DNA of 64,000 bases from Paucidesulfovibrio sp050251775 (GCA_050251775.1 JBFWMD010000012.1:3043-67042), one strand, 5' to 3'. Positions 16,026-26,068 are shown, numbered from the stretch's first letter. The notes: generated from the letters alone by a model not told the origin. A program made the numbers and translations.

Positions 16026-19000
16026 ATGCACCCCAGACTCGACGATCTGCTCGTAAAGCTGACAGCGTGCATGGAGCGTCTGGCAGCCGGGGAAGCCGGC
16101 GAGCCAGGGCGCGCCATGAGTCGCGAGCTGGACGGATTGCTTCGGGAGCTTCGCGAGACGGGCGGCGAACGCCGCTTTTTTCGCCGTCTGGCGGACGGCG
16201 TGCCGGACGGCCTCTTTCGCATGCGCCTGCAGGACCGCAGCTTCGAATACATCAATCCGGCCATGGAAGCCCTTTGCGGCTACGTCCGCAGCGAGTTTTG
16301 CGGTTCGCCGGGCATCTACCGCGAGGTGGTCCATCCGCGTTGGCTGGAATTTGTGGATGAAACGCTTCGGGGTATGGACGCGGGCCGCAACGAGGGCGAA
16401 TATGAGATTGTCGTGGTCACGCGCGGTGGCCAGGAACGGCGCATCCTGCTGCGCACGATCCTGGTGCGCAAGGACGGCGTACCCACCCACGTGGAGGGTG
16501 TGGCCCGGGATGTGACCGCCACGCGTCAGACCGAGAGCATGCTCCGCAGGCATCTGTTCATGACGGACGCTTCCCGCGACCCCATGAGTCTGATCGGGCG
16601 GGATTACCAGTACAAGGCTGCGAACCAGGCCTTTCTGGACTCGGTCAAGGCCATCTGTCGTAATCCCATTGGGCGGCACGTTTCCGAGGTCTGGAGCGGA
16701 CGCGTCTTCAGCGGGGTGATCCGGCAGGCGCTGGACGACTGCTTTTCCGGAAAGGATGTGAGTTACGAGGCCTGGTTCCGGTTTCCGGATCAACCCGAAG
16801 GCTATTACGAGGTCACCTATACGCCCTACCGGGAGGAGGGTGCGGGCGTCACGCACGTTGTCGTGGTCTCCCGGGACCTGACCAGCCGCAAGCTGGCCGA
16901 GGAGGCGGAACGTCAGGCGGATGTTCGCTTCCGGCAGGTGGCCGAGAGCATCAGCGACGTGATCATGACGCTGGATTCCCGGCACGCGCTGACCTACGTC
17001 AGCCCCGCCATGCTCCGGCTGGCCGAATTGGAGCCGGAAACCCTCCTGGGACGAAGGCTTGAGGAGCTGGTGCATGCCCAGGATCGTAGGGAGCTGACGC
17101 GTTCCCTTGAAAATATCCTCGAAACCGGCGAGGCCAGCGCCGAATGCCGTGTTCTGGCCCAGGACGGAACTCCGGTCTGGGTGCGCATGGTGGCGCGGGC
17201 GCTGGTGGAGGAAGGCACGTATCTGGGCGCGGCCGGGCGGCTGACCAATATTTCCATGCGCAAGCAGGCCGAAGAGAATCTGGCCCGGAGCGAGCGCAAG
17301 TACCGTGACATTTTTGAAAATATTCAGGATGTCTATTTCGAGAGTGATTTCGAGGGAAATGTTCTGGAAATCAGTCCGGCGGTGGAACGGATCAGCTTTT
17401 ACACCAGGGAGGAGATTCTCCGCTCCGGCATGCTGCCGCTGCTGGCCGAGCCGGGCGAGCGCGAGCGGCTGCTCGGCGTGCTCAAGAGCCAGGGACATGT
17501 TGAGGACCACGAGATCCGGTTCCGGGACAGGGACGGATCCGTACGCCACTTTTCCGTAACGGCAAAGCTGGTTTCGGACGAGGACGAGCAGCGCAAGGTG
17601 GTGGGCTCCCTGCACGACGTGACCGTGCGGCGCGCGGCCCAACTGGAAGCGCAGCAGGCCAGGGCGTTTCTCGACGGGATCATCGACGCCGTTCCCGATC
17701 CCATCTACGTCAAGGATCAGGAACATCGCTACGTCATGGCCAACCGGGCCATGTGCCTGCTGCTCGGACGTGACCGCGAAGACGTTGTGGGCCGCAGTAC
17801 CTGGGAGCTGTTCGACCCGGAGCAGGCCGCCGGTTTCGCGGCCAGGGACGAGCAGGCCCTGATGGGCGGTATCAAGGTTCTGCACGAGGAGGACTTTTGG
17901 GACGCCTCCGGGGTTTGGCGGCTTCTGGCCACGAGCAAGGCCGTGTTCCAGGGCAGCGACGGTCGCAGGCTGCTCGTGGGAGTGGTCCGCGACATCACCG
18001 AGGCCCGGCGGCTCCAGGAGGAGTTGCGGCGATCCAAGGAGGAGGCCGAGTACCTGGCCGAATCCAAGAGCCGCTTCCTGGCGAACATGAGCCACGAGAT
18101 CCGCACGCCTCTGAACGGCGTCATCGGCATGCTCCAGTTGTTGAACATGACAGGGCTTTCCGGAGAGCAGACCGAATACGTGGGCACGGGCCTGGACTCG
18201 GCCCTGGGGCTTCTCGCCGTAATCAACGACATTCTCGACTACTCCAAGATCGAATCGGGCCGTATGAATTCGCCCAGTGAACACTTTTCGGTGCGGGAGA
18301 TGCTGCGCACCGTGGAGCACGCCCTGGCAGAACAGGCGCGGAGCAAAGGCGTGGAACTGCTCTTCCAGATCGGCGCGCAGCTGCCGGAACTGGTGGATGG
18401 GGCCGAACCCCGGCTACGCCAGGTGCTTTTCAATCTGGTGGGCAACGCGGTCAAGTTCACGGACCAGGGTCAAGTTCGCGTGCTGGTGGAGGCGTTTGGT
18501 CGCAATGATCCGCGCGGGGACCTGCAACTGTATTTCGAGATCGAGGACACGGGCATCGGCATTGCCGAGGAGAATCTGGAACGGATTTTCGATCCGTTCG
18601 TGCAGGCGGACGAAACTCCTTCCCGCCGATATCAGGGCACGGGCCTGGGCCTGGGCATTGTGCGGCGTCTGGTGGAGATGCTCCACGGCACGCTTTGCAT
18701 GGGCAGCGAAACAGGCCAGGGAACCACGGTCTGTTTCACAGCCTTTGTCCAGAGCATTCCGTTCGGGGAGAAGCCCGAAGCGGCGCGGGAGGACTCCCCG
18801 CTTCCCCAGGAGCCGTCCCGGCGTCTTCGGGTGCTCGTGGCTGAGGACAACAAAGTCAACATGCTTCTGGCCGAGCGGTTTCTGCTCAAACTGGGGTACG
18901 AGACCCTGGGCGTGGGAAACGGCCAGGATGCCCTGGAAGCCTTGGAACGAGCGGTTGACGAGAATCGACCTTTTGATGTGGTCTTCATGGACATCCAGAT

Positions 19001-19238
19001 GCCGGTGCTGGACGGCATGGAGGCGGTCCGCCGCATCCGGGAGGGGCAGGGCAGGATTCCGCGCGACCTTCCCGTGGTGGCGCTCACGGCCCACGCCATG
19101 GAGGGAGACATGGAGCGGTTCCTGGAGGTCGGCATGGACGGCTACCTTGCCAAGCCGCTGGATTTCGCGATATTCGCCGAGCTTTTGAACGAGTTGTTCT
19201 CTCCGCCGGAAGCGCATACGGGATCGGAGCGGGACTGA
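16026..19238 (+). CDS. Hybrid sensor histidine kinase with five PAS domains
   Basis: A 1070-residue soluble kinase; the start at 16026 has GGAG upstream and removes a spurious long N-terminal extension. Five consecutive PAS/PAC units fill residues about 50-670. Then come HisKA with the phospho-acceptor His690 (SHEIRTPLNG), HATPase with NAVKFTD, DTGIGI and GTGLGLGI, and a C-terminal receiver with acceptor Asp989 (VFMDIQMPVLDG) and the later KP lysine. No membrane spans, so it senses cytoplasmic signals. No output regulator is adjacent; the Hpt protein at 34042 is a distant possible partner. Confidence 0.93.
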   Translation: MHPRLDDLLVKLTACMERLAAGEAGEPGRAMSRELDGLLRELRETGGERRFFRRLADGVPDGLFRMRLQDRSFEYINPAMEALCGYVRSEFCGSPGIYREVVHPRWLEFVDETLRGMDAGRNEGEYEIVVVTRGGQERRILLRTILVRKDGVPTHVEGVARDVTATRQTESMLRRHLFMTDASRDPMSLIGRDYQYKAANQAFLDSVKAICRNPIGRHVSEVWSGRVFSGVIRQALDDCFSGKDVSYEAWFRFPDQPEGYYEVTYTPYREEGAGVTHVVVVSRDLTSRKLAEEAERQADVRFRQVAESISDVIMTLDSRHALTYVSPAMLRLAELEPETLLGRRLEELVHAQDRRELTRSLENILETGEASAECRVLAQDGTPVWVRMVARALVEEGTYLGAAGRLTNISMRKQAEENLARSERKYRDIFENIQDVYFESDFEGNVLEISPAVERISFYTREEILRSGMLPLLAEPGERERLLGVLKSQGHVEDHEIRFRDRDGSVRHFSVTAKLVSDEDEQRKVVGSLHDVTVRRAAQLEAQQARAFLDGIIDAVPDPIYVKDQEHRYVMANRAMCLLLGRDREDVVGRSTWELFDPEQAAGFAARDEQALMGGIKVLHEEDFWDASGVWRLLATSKAVFQGSDGRRLLVGVVRDITEARRLQEELRRSKEEAEYLAESKSRFLANMSHEIRTPLNGVIGMLQLLNMTGLSGEQTEYVGTGLDSALGLLAVINDILDYSKIESGRMNSPSEHFSVREMLRTVEHALAEQARSKGVELLFQIGAQLPELVDGAEPRLRQVLFNLVGNAVKFTDQGQVRVLVEAFGRNDPRGDLQLYFEIEDTGIGIAEENLERIFDPFVQADETPSRRYQGTGLGLGIVRRLVEMLHGTLCMGSETGQGTTVCFTAFVQSIPFGEKPEAAREDSPLPQEPSRRLRVLVAEDNKVNMLLAERFLLKLGYETLGVGNGQDALEALERAVDENRPFDVVFMDIQMPVLDGMEAVRRIREGQGRIPRDLPVVALTAHAMEGDMERFLEVGMDGYLAKPLDFAIFAELLNELFSPPEAHTGSERD

Positions 19239-19325
19239 ACAACGGGCTTTCTGGGGGGGGCGAGATGACACTTGTTGCGGGCGAAGGGGCGTTGCCTGGA
19301 AAACCGATGCGGAGGAGAAGAGTGA

Positions 19326-20639
19326 ATGCTTATGTTTCTTGATCGCTGGTTCGGTATTGAGCGTTCGGGCAGCACGGTGAGCCGCGAGATCGTGGCCGGG
19401 CTGACCACCTTCGTAACCATGTCCTACATCATCGTGGTCAACCCGTTAATTCTCAAGGATGCGGGTATTCCTCTCGGCGCGAGCATGGTGGCCACGATTC
19501 TTTCCGCGGTCTTCGGAACGCTGGCCATGGGGCTCTATGCCAACCGGCCCCTGGCCGTGGCTCCCTACATGGGAGAGAACGCCTTCATCGCCTATACGGT
19601 CTGCGGGGTGCTTGGCTACTCCTGGCAGACGGCGCTGGGCGCCATTTTCATCAGCGGCGTCGTGTTTTCAATCATTACCTTGTTTGGCGTGCGGCAGTGG
19701 CTGGTGCGCTCCATTCCCCTGAGCCTGAAGCAGGCCTTCACTGCGGGCATCGGTTTATTTTTAACCTTCATCGGGTTGATGACCACCGGAATCATCGCCA
19801 AAAGCCCGGCCCCGGGCGTGCCTGTGAGCCTCGGCGACTTCGGCGACATCAAGGTTTTTCTGGCCATGTGCGGTTTTGTGTTCATGTCCGCGCTGATGGT
19901 CTGGCGCGTGCCCGGCGCCATCATCCTCGGGATCCTGGCCGTGGCGGGTATCGCTTTCGGCATCAACGCGGCCCCGCTGCCCGAGATCTGGGTGAGCATG
20001 CCTCCGTCCCTGTCCGGGACGTTCCTGGCCATGGACATCGGCGGTGCGCTGATCTGGGGATTTTTTTCCGTGATTCTGACTGTGCTGGTCATGGATTTCG
20101 TGGATACCATGGGCACGCTCCACGCCGTGTTCCATCGCGGCGGCATGCTTGACGAGAATGGCGACGTGCCTGAAATCCGCAAGCCGCTGCTGGTGGACGC
20201 GCTTTCCACAGTGGTCGCGGCCTGTCTGGGTACCACGAGCACGGGCGTATACGTGGAATCGGCCACGGGCATCGAGTCCGGAGGCCGCACGGGACTGACC
20301 GCGGTTGTCACGGCGCTGATGTTTCTGCTGGCCCTGTTTCTGGCGCCGCTGCTGACAGCCATCCCGCCCTGCGCCTACGGGCCGGGGCTGATCGTGGTCG
20401 GCATGCTGATGATGTCCAGTTCTGGCGGCCTGGACTTTGCCAATCCGGACGAGGTGCTCCCAGCGTTCCTGACGGTGATCCTCATGAGCTTCACCTACAA
20501 CATCGGTATTGGCATGACCGCTGGTTTCGTGGCCTATCCGGTCATGAAGATCCTCACGGGACAGCCCGAAAAGGTTCCAGCTGGCATGTGGGTGCTTTCC
20601 GGCTTTTCGCTGCTCTTCTTTATCTTCTATCCGAACTAA
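19326..20639 (+). CDS. AzgA/PbuG-type purine permease (NCS2)
   Basis: A 437-residue polytopic membrane protein with GGAGGAGA before the ATG. ERSGSTVSREIVAGLTTFVTMSYIIVVNP and the FDTMGTL-like MDFVDTMGTL are diagnostic of the AzgA branch, which imports adenine, guanine or hypoxanthine with protons. About 12-14 hydrophobic helices are visible. The leader is only 87 nt and no purine riboswitch was recognised in it. Confidence 0.92.
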   Translation: MLMFLDRWFGIERSGSTVSREIVAGLTTFVTMSYIIVVNPLILKDAGIPLGASMVATILSAVFGTLAMGLYANRPLAVAPYMGENAFIAYTVCGVLGYSWQTALGAIFISGVVFSIITLFGVRQWLVRSIPLSLKQAFTAGIGLFLTFIGLMTTGIIAKSPAPGVPVSLGDFGDIKVFLAMCGFVFMSALMVWRVPGAIILGILAVAGIAFGINAAPLPEIWVSMPPSLSGTFLAMDIGGALIWGFFSVILTVLVMDFVDTMGTLHAVFHRGGMLDENGDVPEIRKPLLVDALSTVVAACLGTTSTGVYVESATGIESGGRTGLTAVVTALMFLLALFLAPLLTAIPPCAYGPGLIVVGMLMMSSSGGLDFANPDEVLPAFLTVILMSFTYNIGIGMTAGFVAYPVMKILTGQPEKVPAGMWVLSGFSLLFFIFYPN

Positions 20640-20656
20640 GGAGCGACCGTACCGGC

Positions 20657-21646
20657 GTGAGCATCCTAGACAAGACGGAACGCAAGTGGATTCCGGCCTC
20701 TTTTTTCCCTGTGTCTCCCCTGATCCTCGTGCCCGAGGCGCTGGGGGAGTTTTCGGTGTATCTGCGCCAGAACAAAGAATTCGTGCTTTATGCCCGCTCG
20801 GGCGAGATCTTTACGACGGAGCAGCGGGTCAAGCTCTTTGAGAGCGGGGTGAGTGAAGTCTACGTCCAGACCGTGGAAAAACCCGGTTTCGACAGATACG
20901 TGGAGCAGAATCTCGGCGGCATCCTCATGGACGAATCGCTGCCCATGCGGGAACGCTCCCGGCTCTTTTACGACGCCACGGCCACAGTGGTCCGGGACGC
21001 CTTCAATGACAAGCTGCCGCCCCGGCTCGTGGAGGAGAAATTCTGCCGGATCAAGAGCGTGGTCCGGCAGAGCATGGACTTCCTCCGGGACGAGCGGACC
21101 CTGAAAACCCTTGGCCCGTTCATCTCCCACGACTACAAAAGCTACACACACAGTCTGCAGGTTTTTGTCTACACCTTGTCATTGCTGGCCTGTTTCGAGG
21201 TCCCGGAGGAAGAGCACTTCGAATACGGCCTGGGGGCCTTGCTCCATGACATCGGCAAGACGCGCATTCCCCTGCGCGTCCTGAACAAGCGCGGCGCCCT
21301 GACCCAGGAGGAGCGCAGCCTGGTGGAAACGCATTCGGTGCAGGGGGTGGCGCTTTGCGCCGGGCTGGACATCAGCCAGCGAACCTTCAACTGCATTTTG
21401 TTCCACCACGAACGCATGGATGGCAAGGGCTACCCTTCGGGCATCGGGGGCGATGACATTCCCCTGGCCGTGAAGTGCATAACCGTGTCGGATGTCTTTG
21501 ACGCTCTGACCTCGCACCGGCCCTATGCGCCGGCTATGCGGGCCTACGACGCCCTGATCCTGATGCGCCACGAAATGGCCGGGGCCTTCGACCTGGGCGT
21601 GTATAAACGATTCATCGAGATGCTCAGCGGCGCGTCCCTGATCTGA
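20657..21646 (+). CDS. HD-GYP domain cyclic-di-GMP phosphodiesterase
   Basis: A 329-residue protein beginning at a GTG with AAGGAG 13 nt upstream, 17 nt after the permease stop. The N-terminal 150 residues resemble the DUF3391-like region of HD-GYP proteins. The catalytic half has HSLQV, LLHDIGKTRIP (HD pair), HH and DGKGYPSGI (GYP motif), then VSDVFDALTSHRPY. It should hydrolyse cyclic di-GMP, affecting motility and biofilm. Confidence 0.92.
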   Translation: MSILDKTERKWIPASFFPVSPLILVPEALGEFSVYLRQNKEFVLYARSGEIFTTEQRVKLFESGVSEVYVQTVEKPGFDRYVEQNLGGILMDESLPMRERSRLFYDATATVVRDAFNDKLPPRLVEEKFCRIKSVVRQSMDFLRDERTLKTLGPFISHDYKSYTHSLQVFVYTLSLLACFEVPEEEHFEYGLGALLHDIGKTRIPLRVLNKRGALTQEERSLVETHSVQGVALCAGLDISQRTFNCILFHHERMDGKGYPSGIGGDDIPLAVKCITVSDVFDALTSHRPYAPAMRAYDALILMRHEMAGAFDLGVYKRFIEMLSGASLI

Positions 21647-21672
21647 GCGGCGTAAGACGCAAGGAGAGAGTA

Positions 21673-22170
21673 ATGCCCACGAGACGGATTCTGAGAATCA
21701 TGTTGCTGGTGTTGTTGGGAACGCTGCTGGCGGGGGCGGCACAAGCGGGCGGACCGGGATATCCTGATGCGCCGCGACCTGCGGACTTCCGTGGCGCGCA
21801 CTTCGGTGCGCCCCTGGCGGAAATCGAGGGGCTGCATCCCGTTTCCGAGCGCATGCCCGGCGCGGGTCAGCGGTTCAAGGATGTGTATTATCGCGAGGGG
21901 GAGCCCCCAACCCTGGGCGAGGCGGCCATCGTTTCCGTGGCCTACTATTTCCGCAGCGAGCGACTGCGCTCCGTTGTTTTGACCATGCAGGGAAACGTGA
22001 ACGCCTTTTTGGTCAAGGACATGCTCATTTCCAAATTCGGCCCGGGTCGCCAGCTTGGCCCGCTCTACGGCTGGACCTGGGACGACTTCTCCGTGAGTTT
22101 GGGGCCGTTGGAGGATTCGGGCATGTACGCCCTGACCTACACGCTGGAGCGGGACCCGTCCTCGGAATAG
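21673..22170 (+). CDS. Exported protein of unknown function
   Basis: A 165-residue protein with a signal peptide ending near AQAGG. The mature part contains DFRGAHFGAPLAEIEGL and a later Trp-rich DWSW-like piece (GWTWDDFSVSLG). The DFRG..FG...EI pattern is seen in small periplasmic proteins of deltaproteobacteria, but I cannot assign a function. It probably is cotranscribed with the HD-GYP gene (26-nt gap, AAGGAGAG site). Confidence 0.75.
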   Translation: MPTRRILRIMLLVLLGTLLAGAAQAGGPGYPDAPRPADFRGAHFGAPLAEIEGLHPVSERMPGAGQRFKDVYYREGEPPTLGEAAIVSVAYYFRSERLRSVVLTMQGNVNAFLVKDMLISKFGPGRQLGPLYGWTWDDFSVSLGPLEDSGMYALTYTLERDPSSE

Positions 22171-22198
22171 ACGGGCTTGCCCTTGTGCCCCTTCGGGT

Positions 22199-22238
22199 GG
22201 AAAGCGCCCCTGGAACCGAAATCCCAGGGGCGCTTTCC
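22199..22238. terminator. Bidirectional terminator
   Basis: A perfect 15-bp stem, GGAAAGCGCCCCTGG paired with CCAGGGGCGCTTTCC, with a 10-nt loop separates the convergent genes ending at 22170 and 22244. Confidence 0.85.
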
Positions 22239-22243
22239 CTTGC

Positions 22244-23146
22244 TCATTGCAGGATGTAGTTTTTGGGGTTCACGGGCTGGCCGCGCTGGTGAACCTCGTA
22301 ATGCAGGTGGGGGGCCTTGCTGCGCCCGGTGTTGCCCACAAAACCGATGATCTGGCCGCGCAGCACGTGCTGTCCTTCGATCACGGCGACCTTGCTGAGA
22401 TGGGCGTACAACGTGACGAGTTCCGCGCTGTGGGTCAGGGTGATCACCAACCCATACGAGGCGGAGTTGTCCAGACGGCTGATGACGCCGTTGGCCGTGG
22501 CCCGCACGGGCGTGCCTGTGGGCGCGGTCAGGTCGATGCCCTTGTGGAAGCGCCGTCCATGGTTGAAGGGGTCGTTTCGCCAGCCAAAGGGCGAGGAAAA
22601 CCGGCCGCGCGTGGGCATGATCACGGGGATGGTCCCCAGGGTTTCGAGCTGTTCGGCAATGGCGTGGCCGATGAGCTGCTGGCGGATCTCCTCGGCGACC
22701 ATTTCGCCATCGACGTTGTCGAGGCGCATGCGCATCTCGCGAAAATGGTTGCGCTGGAACAGGGCGGGGACCCGCTGAAGTCCGAGATGATCGCGCGGAT
22801 TGAGCGACAGGCATGCGAGCTGATCGCCAGGGTCCGCGATGTTGAGCATGATTCGCAGCTTGGTGTTGAAGTCCACGATGCGCACCACGCGGTTTTCCAG
22901 ATCGTTCAGAGCAGCGGTCTGGAAGAGAATTTGATGGGAAATGTCGCGTCGCTGTTCCAGGAGTGTTTGTTGAGTCTGCTGCAATGCAAGCCAGTATTGC
23001 CAGCGCACCAGCAGGAAACCGTTTCCGGCGGCAAGGGCCAGCGCGAAAAGGGAGAGGCCAAGCAGAACCAGACCGCTCAGACTCACGGATAAGAGTGGCT
23101 TTCCCCAGTGCGAGAACAGGGTGATCTGGTAGCGAGAAAAAAGCAT
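22244..23146 (-). CDS. M23 family peptidase (LytM/DipM type)
   Basis: A 300-residue protein with one transmembrane segment (residues 18-48), a coiled coil, then a C-terminal zinc peptidase domain: SSPFGWRNDPFNHGRRFHKGIDLTAPTGTPV carries the first metal ligands and HLHYEV the last. These enzymes cut peptide cross-links, or act as activators of amidases when degenerate; here the HxxxD and HxH ligands are intact. No ribosome site is evident at 23146. Confidence 0.9.
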   Translation of the reverse strand: MLFSRYQITLFSHWGKPLLSVSLSGLVLLGLSLFALALAAGNGFLLVRWQYWLALQQTQQTLLEQRRDISHQILFQTAALNDLENRVVRIVDFNTKLRIMLNIADPGDQLACLSLNPRDHLGLQRVPALFQRNHFREMRMRLDNVDGEMVAEEIRQQLIGHAIAEQLETLGTIPVIMPTRGRFSSPFGWRNDPFNHGRRFHKGIDLTAPTGTPVRATANGVISRLDNSASYGLVITLTHSAELVTLYAHLSKVAVIEGQHVLRGQIIGFVGNTGRSKAPHLHYEVHQRGQPVNPKNYILQ

Positions 23147-23387
23147 TTGTCGAGATTATCCTTTTCTCTGATCATTCTCTATATGTTTAACGGGAAGCAC
23201 AAGCAAGCGCGGAAGGGATTTTCCGGGAATGGAGTCTTCTGGATTTTTCCCCGCGCTGCGGCTACAGCTAGCGATAAGCGGGAAGAGGCGGGCGACCCGG
23301 ACCGCGCAGATGACATTCGGGGGATTTCCCTATCGACAACGGCATTGCGCGCGGCATAAGCCTAGAGCGCGCAAACAGGGCAAGCAA

Positions 23388-24071
23388 ATGATCAAAGAGC
23401 AGTTCAAACGCGTCATGATTGTGGATGACCATCCGCTGTTTCGGGAGGGCCTCAAGGCACTCATCGGAAGGAGCGACCGTTTCCGCGTGAGCGGGGAGGC
23501 GGGCAGCGCCCAGGAGGCGCTGAGCAAGGTCAAGGAATTGCGTCCGGATATCATGCTCGTGGACATCACCATGCCGGGCAAGAACGGCATTGCCTTCATC
23601 CGCGAGCTGCGTCAGATCATGCCGGAAATCCAGTTCATCATCGTGTCCATGCACGCCAACGCGGACTATATCGTGGAGGCTTTCCAGGCGGGAGCCACTG
23701 GCTATATGGTCAAGGATTCCGCCAGTGAAGGGCTGTTGCGTGGGTTGGACACCGTGGCCCGCGGGCAGATATTTCTGGACAGCGCCCTTTCGGGCGAGGT
23801 GGTGGAAAAGCTGCTCAAGTCGCGCAACGGCAGGCAGGGCGGGGCCGATGACCCCTACAAGCTGCTGACCCCCAGGGAACAGGAAGTCATGCGCCTTCTG
23901 GCCGAGGGCCTGGTCACCCGCGAGGTGGCCGAGCGGCTGTACATCAGCCCCAAGACCGTGGAAAACCACCGCGCCAACATCATGAAGAAGCTCGGGCTGC
24001 AAAGCACTGTGGAACTGGTGCGCTATGCGGCCAAGCTGGGTTTGATCGACCTCGATACCTGGGCCAGCTGA
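23388..24071 (+). CDS. NarL/LuxR-type response regulator
   Basis: A 227-residue regulator. The receiver has VMIVDDHPLFREGLK, phospho-Asp in LVDITMPGKNG and the conserved Lys in VKDSA. The C-terminal LuxR HTH reads LTPREQEVMRLLAEGLVTREVAERLYISPKTVENHRANIMKKL. No histidine kinase is next to it, so its input is unknown. The 240-bp gap upstream, shared with the divergent peptidase gene, should hold its promoter. Confidence 0.93.
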   Translation: MIKEQFKRVMIVDDHPLFREGLKALIGRSDRFRVSGEAGSAQEALSKVKELRPDIMLVDITMPGKNGIAFIRELRQIMPEIQFIIVSMHANADYIVEAFQAGATGYMVKDSASEGLLRGLDTVARGQIFLDSALSGEVVEKLLKSRNGRQGGADDPYKLLTPREQEVMRLLAEGLVTREVAERLYISPKTVENHRANIMKKLGLQSTVELVRYAAKLGLIDLDTWAS

Positions 24072-24272
24072 GTCTCGCCAGCTGGACCTCGGGAGACATC
24101 GGGTCAATCGCCCAGAAAATTGGGAATCCCCCCTATCGACACCTTTTCCGGTTTTGCGGCACTATGCTGACAACGTCGCCGTGCGACTTCCCATTGGGGA
24201 CCACACGGTCCGGCCAGACAGCAATCACGACCCCGTGCCCCCCTGCTTTCTGATCGGACCGTGCTTTTATTT

Positions 24273-25079
24273 TTACGGCTCCGCAACGGGGCGGCCTTTT
24301 TTTTGGGCGGCGCTCGCCGCTGATTCGGGCGTTCCGGGCTGCCGTGTTCCGGTACGCGCCACATCGAACTGCAACACGATCCAGTCCTGCCCCGCCGGGT
24401 CCCGGCGCAGCACCAGCCCGGCGGACCGTGTCCCTGGTCGCGCGCCCGCGAGCAGTTCCTTGACACTGGCGGCCTGGTCCAGAGCCTGCTGCACTCCCCA
24501 GCGTTCCAGAAAAACATAGGCCAGATTGCTTCGGGCCATGCCTGCGGCCTCGTATTCCGACATCCGGCGGGAAGCCTCGCCGGAATCCGTGCTCTTGCGC
24601 CAAAGCGCCACAAGGTCCAGAGGCTCGGCGTCGGATTGCAGGCTGACCAGTTCGAAGCGTTCATCCAGGGCCGCAAAGGACCGGGCGTAGAGTTCCCGGC
24701 TGAAGGGAGCGCGCAGGCTGACCGTGTTCAACCCCTGGCTTGAAAAGGCGAAGTCCAGGCTCCAGTTCTGTCCCAGAAATTCCACCGCATCCATGCAGAC
24801 CGCGTCCGGACCGAGCGCTTCGGCACAGTCGTAGGCCCCTTCGCCGGCGAGCACTTCCTGGCGGGACATGCCCAGGGAATAGTTGCGGAACAGCCGCACA
24901 GCCTGCTCGCGGGCGGTGCAATCGGCCTGAGCCGGGAGCGTGGGCGCGCAAAGGGCGGCCAGAAGCAGCAGAAGCGGCAGCAGCGACGCCTGGAAAAAGG
25001 ATCGGGGAAAACTCCTGGAAGACCGATGGAAACGGTTCGGGTCAGGGACAGAAGCCGATGTGCTCGTTGCTTGCGGCAT
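24273..25079 (-). CDS. Exported protein of unknown function
   Basis: A 268-residue protein with AGGAGA before the ATG and a signal-like segment at residues 28-52 ending AQADC. The mature part is a soluble alpha/beta-like sequence with several Cys residues (CTAREQ, YDCAEALG, AVCMD) that may form disulfides. The C-terminus is Gln/Lys/Gly-rich. No family recognised. Confidence 0.75.
   Translation of the reverse strand: MPQATSTSASVPDPNRFHRSSRSFPRSFFQASLLPLLLLLAALCAPTLPAQADCTAREQAVRLFRNYSLGMSRQEVLAGEGAYDCAEALGPDAVCMDAVEFLGQNWSLDFAFSSQGLNTVSLRAPFSRELYARSFAALDERFELVSLQSDAEPLDLVALWRKSTDSGEASRRMSEYEAAGMARSNLAYVFLERWGVQQALDQAASVKELLAGARPGTRSAGLVLRRDPAGQDWIVLQFDVARTGTRQPGTPESAASAAQKKGRPVAEP
24277..24304 (+). 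terminator. Probable terminator after the response regulator
   Basis: An imperfect hairpin (GGCtCCG, CAA loop, CGGgGcGGCC) is followed by eight T residues. It overlaps the 3' end of the convergent gene at 24273-25079. Confidence 0.55.
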
Positions 25080-25258
25080 GGGGGTCTCCTGCGGCTGGGG
25101 TGGAGTGCGATTCGGAGAATGAGTATCATGTTACCCTCCGTGAAGCCGGGAGTCCAGGCCAGGGCGTTCTCGGATACATTCGACAAACCGCGTCCGGGTC
25201 TGGTATCCAGGCGGCAACGACACCCCCCGGCCCGCGCGGGACGGACAATGGAGGCCAT

Positions 25259-25789
25259 ATGCGAAAGATCATCCTGAGCGCCGCGTGTCTCGCGGCCCTT
25301 GCCCTGTCTGTGGGCTGCACCATGGAAAAGGGCGGAACCGAGGACCCTGCCGGATTTGCCAGCGTCCAGGGGCTGGAGCAGCCTGGAGTGGCTGCGGACG
25401 AGCAGGCTGCCGCCGTTGCAACGCTGGACGCCGCCGTGCAGAGCCGCCTGGAAGCGCTGGAAAGCGAAAATGCCCGGCTTCAGGCTCGGCTGGACGAATT
25501 GGAGCGGCAGCAGGCCGAGCGCGCCGCAGCCGTTGACGAGCGCTTCGCAGCCCTGGAGGCCCGTCCCGAGGCCGGCGGCCCGGAGCCCAAGCCTCTGGTG
25601 GATCTGGGCGACGACAAGGCGTTCAAGGAAAAGGTCGTGCGGCAGGGGCTGGAGGAGATCCTGAACATGTCCCGCCTGTTGCTGGACAAAATGGAATATG
25701 AGATGCAGCAGAAGGTCGATGCCGGGGTCGCTGGCTCGGAACAGCAGCCGGGAGCGGCCGCAGCGTCGGGTCAGGGCGCCGCTCAGTAA
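25259..25789 (+). CDS. Coiled-coil lipoprotein
   Basis: A 176-residue protein with GGAGG before the ATG and a clear lipobox (LALSVGC, Cys20), so it should be lipidated. Residues about 55-105 form a heptad coiled coil with repeated LE/LQARLDELERQQAERAAA. The rest is Ala/Gly-rich. It is reminiscent of small outer-membrane trimeric coiled-coil lipoproteins, but no specific family is assigned. It is divergent from the exported protein at 24273-25079. Confidence 0.75.
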   Translation: MRKIILSAACLAALALSVGCTMEKGGTEDPAGFASVQGLEQPGVAADEQAAAVATLDAAVQSRLEALESENARLQARLDELERQQAERAAAVDERFAALEARPEAGGPEPKPLVDLGDDKAFKEKVVRQGLEEILNMSRLLLDKMEYEMQQKVDAGVAGSEQQPGAAAASGQGAAQ

Positions 25790-25820
25790 GCCGAGCCAAC
25801 GGGTGGTCAGGAGGCGAAAC

Positions 25821-25982
25821 TCAGAAGAGCTTTCCGCCAAGATCCGCAAGGGAGCCGAAGATGTGCGCCAGCGCGCTGCCCTGCACCTGGGCATCGACCT
25901 GGGCATAGTGGCGGCAGAACAGCGCCAACGCGGCGATAACGGCCAGGGCCAGGGCGTCGAACTGGTTGAACGGCTTGTACAT
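25821..25982 (-). CDS. Small membrane protein candidate
   Basis: A 53-residue ORF starting MYKPFNQFDALALAVIAALALF, preceded by ACCGAGGT. One hydrophobic span is followed by a polar C-terminus with HYAQVDAQVQG. It lies in the gap between the lipoprotein and glycosyltransferase genes. Existence is supported by the ribosome site and membrane span only. Confidence 0.5.
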   Translation of the reverse strand: MYKPFNQFDALALAVIAALALFCRHYAQVDAQVQGSALAHIFGSLADLGGKLF

Positions 25983-26068
25983 GCGCACCTCGGTTTGCTG
26001 CTGGTGGGAAATAGGTACGGCATGAGTCGAAAGCGTGTCAACCGTGAGCGGACCCGGCGCGGCTGCGC

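Noticed and set aside
15912..18320. 802-codon minus-strand open frame
   Set aside because: Shadow of the hybrid histidine kinase gene, whose domain motifs are complete.
19239..19325. Purine riboswitch ahead of the AzgA permease
   Set aside because: The leader is only 87 nt and lacks recognisable purine aptamer motifs.
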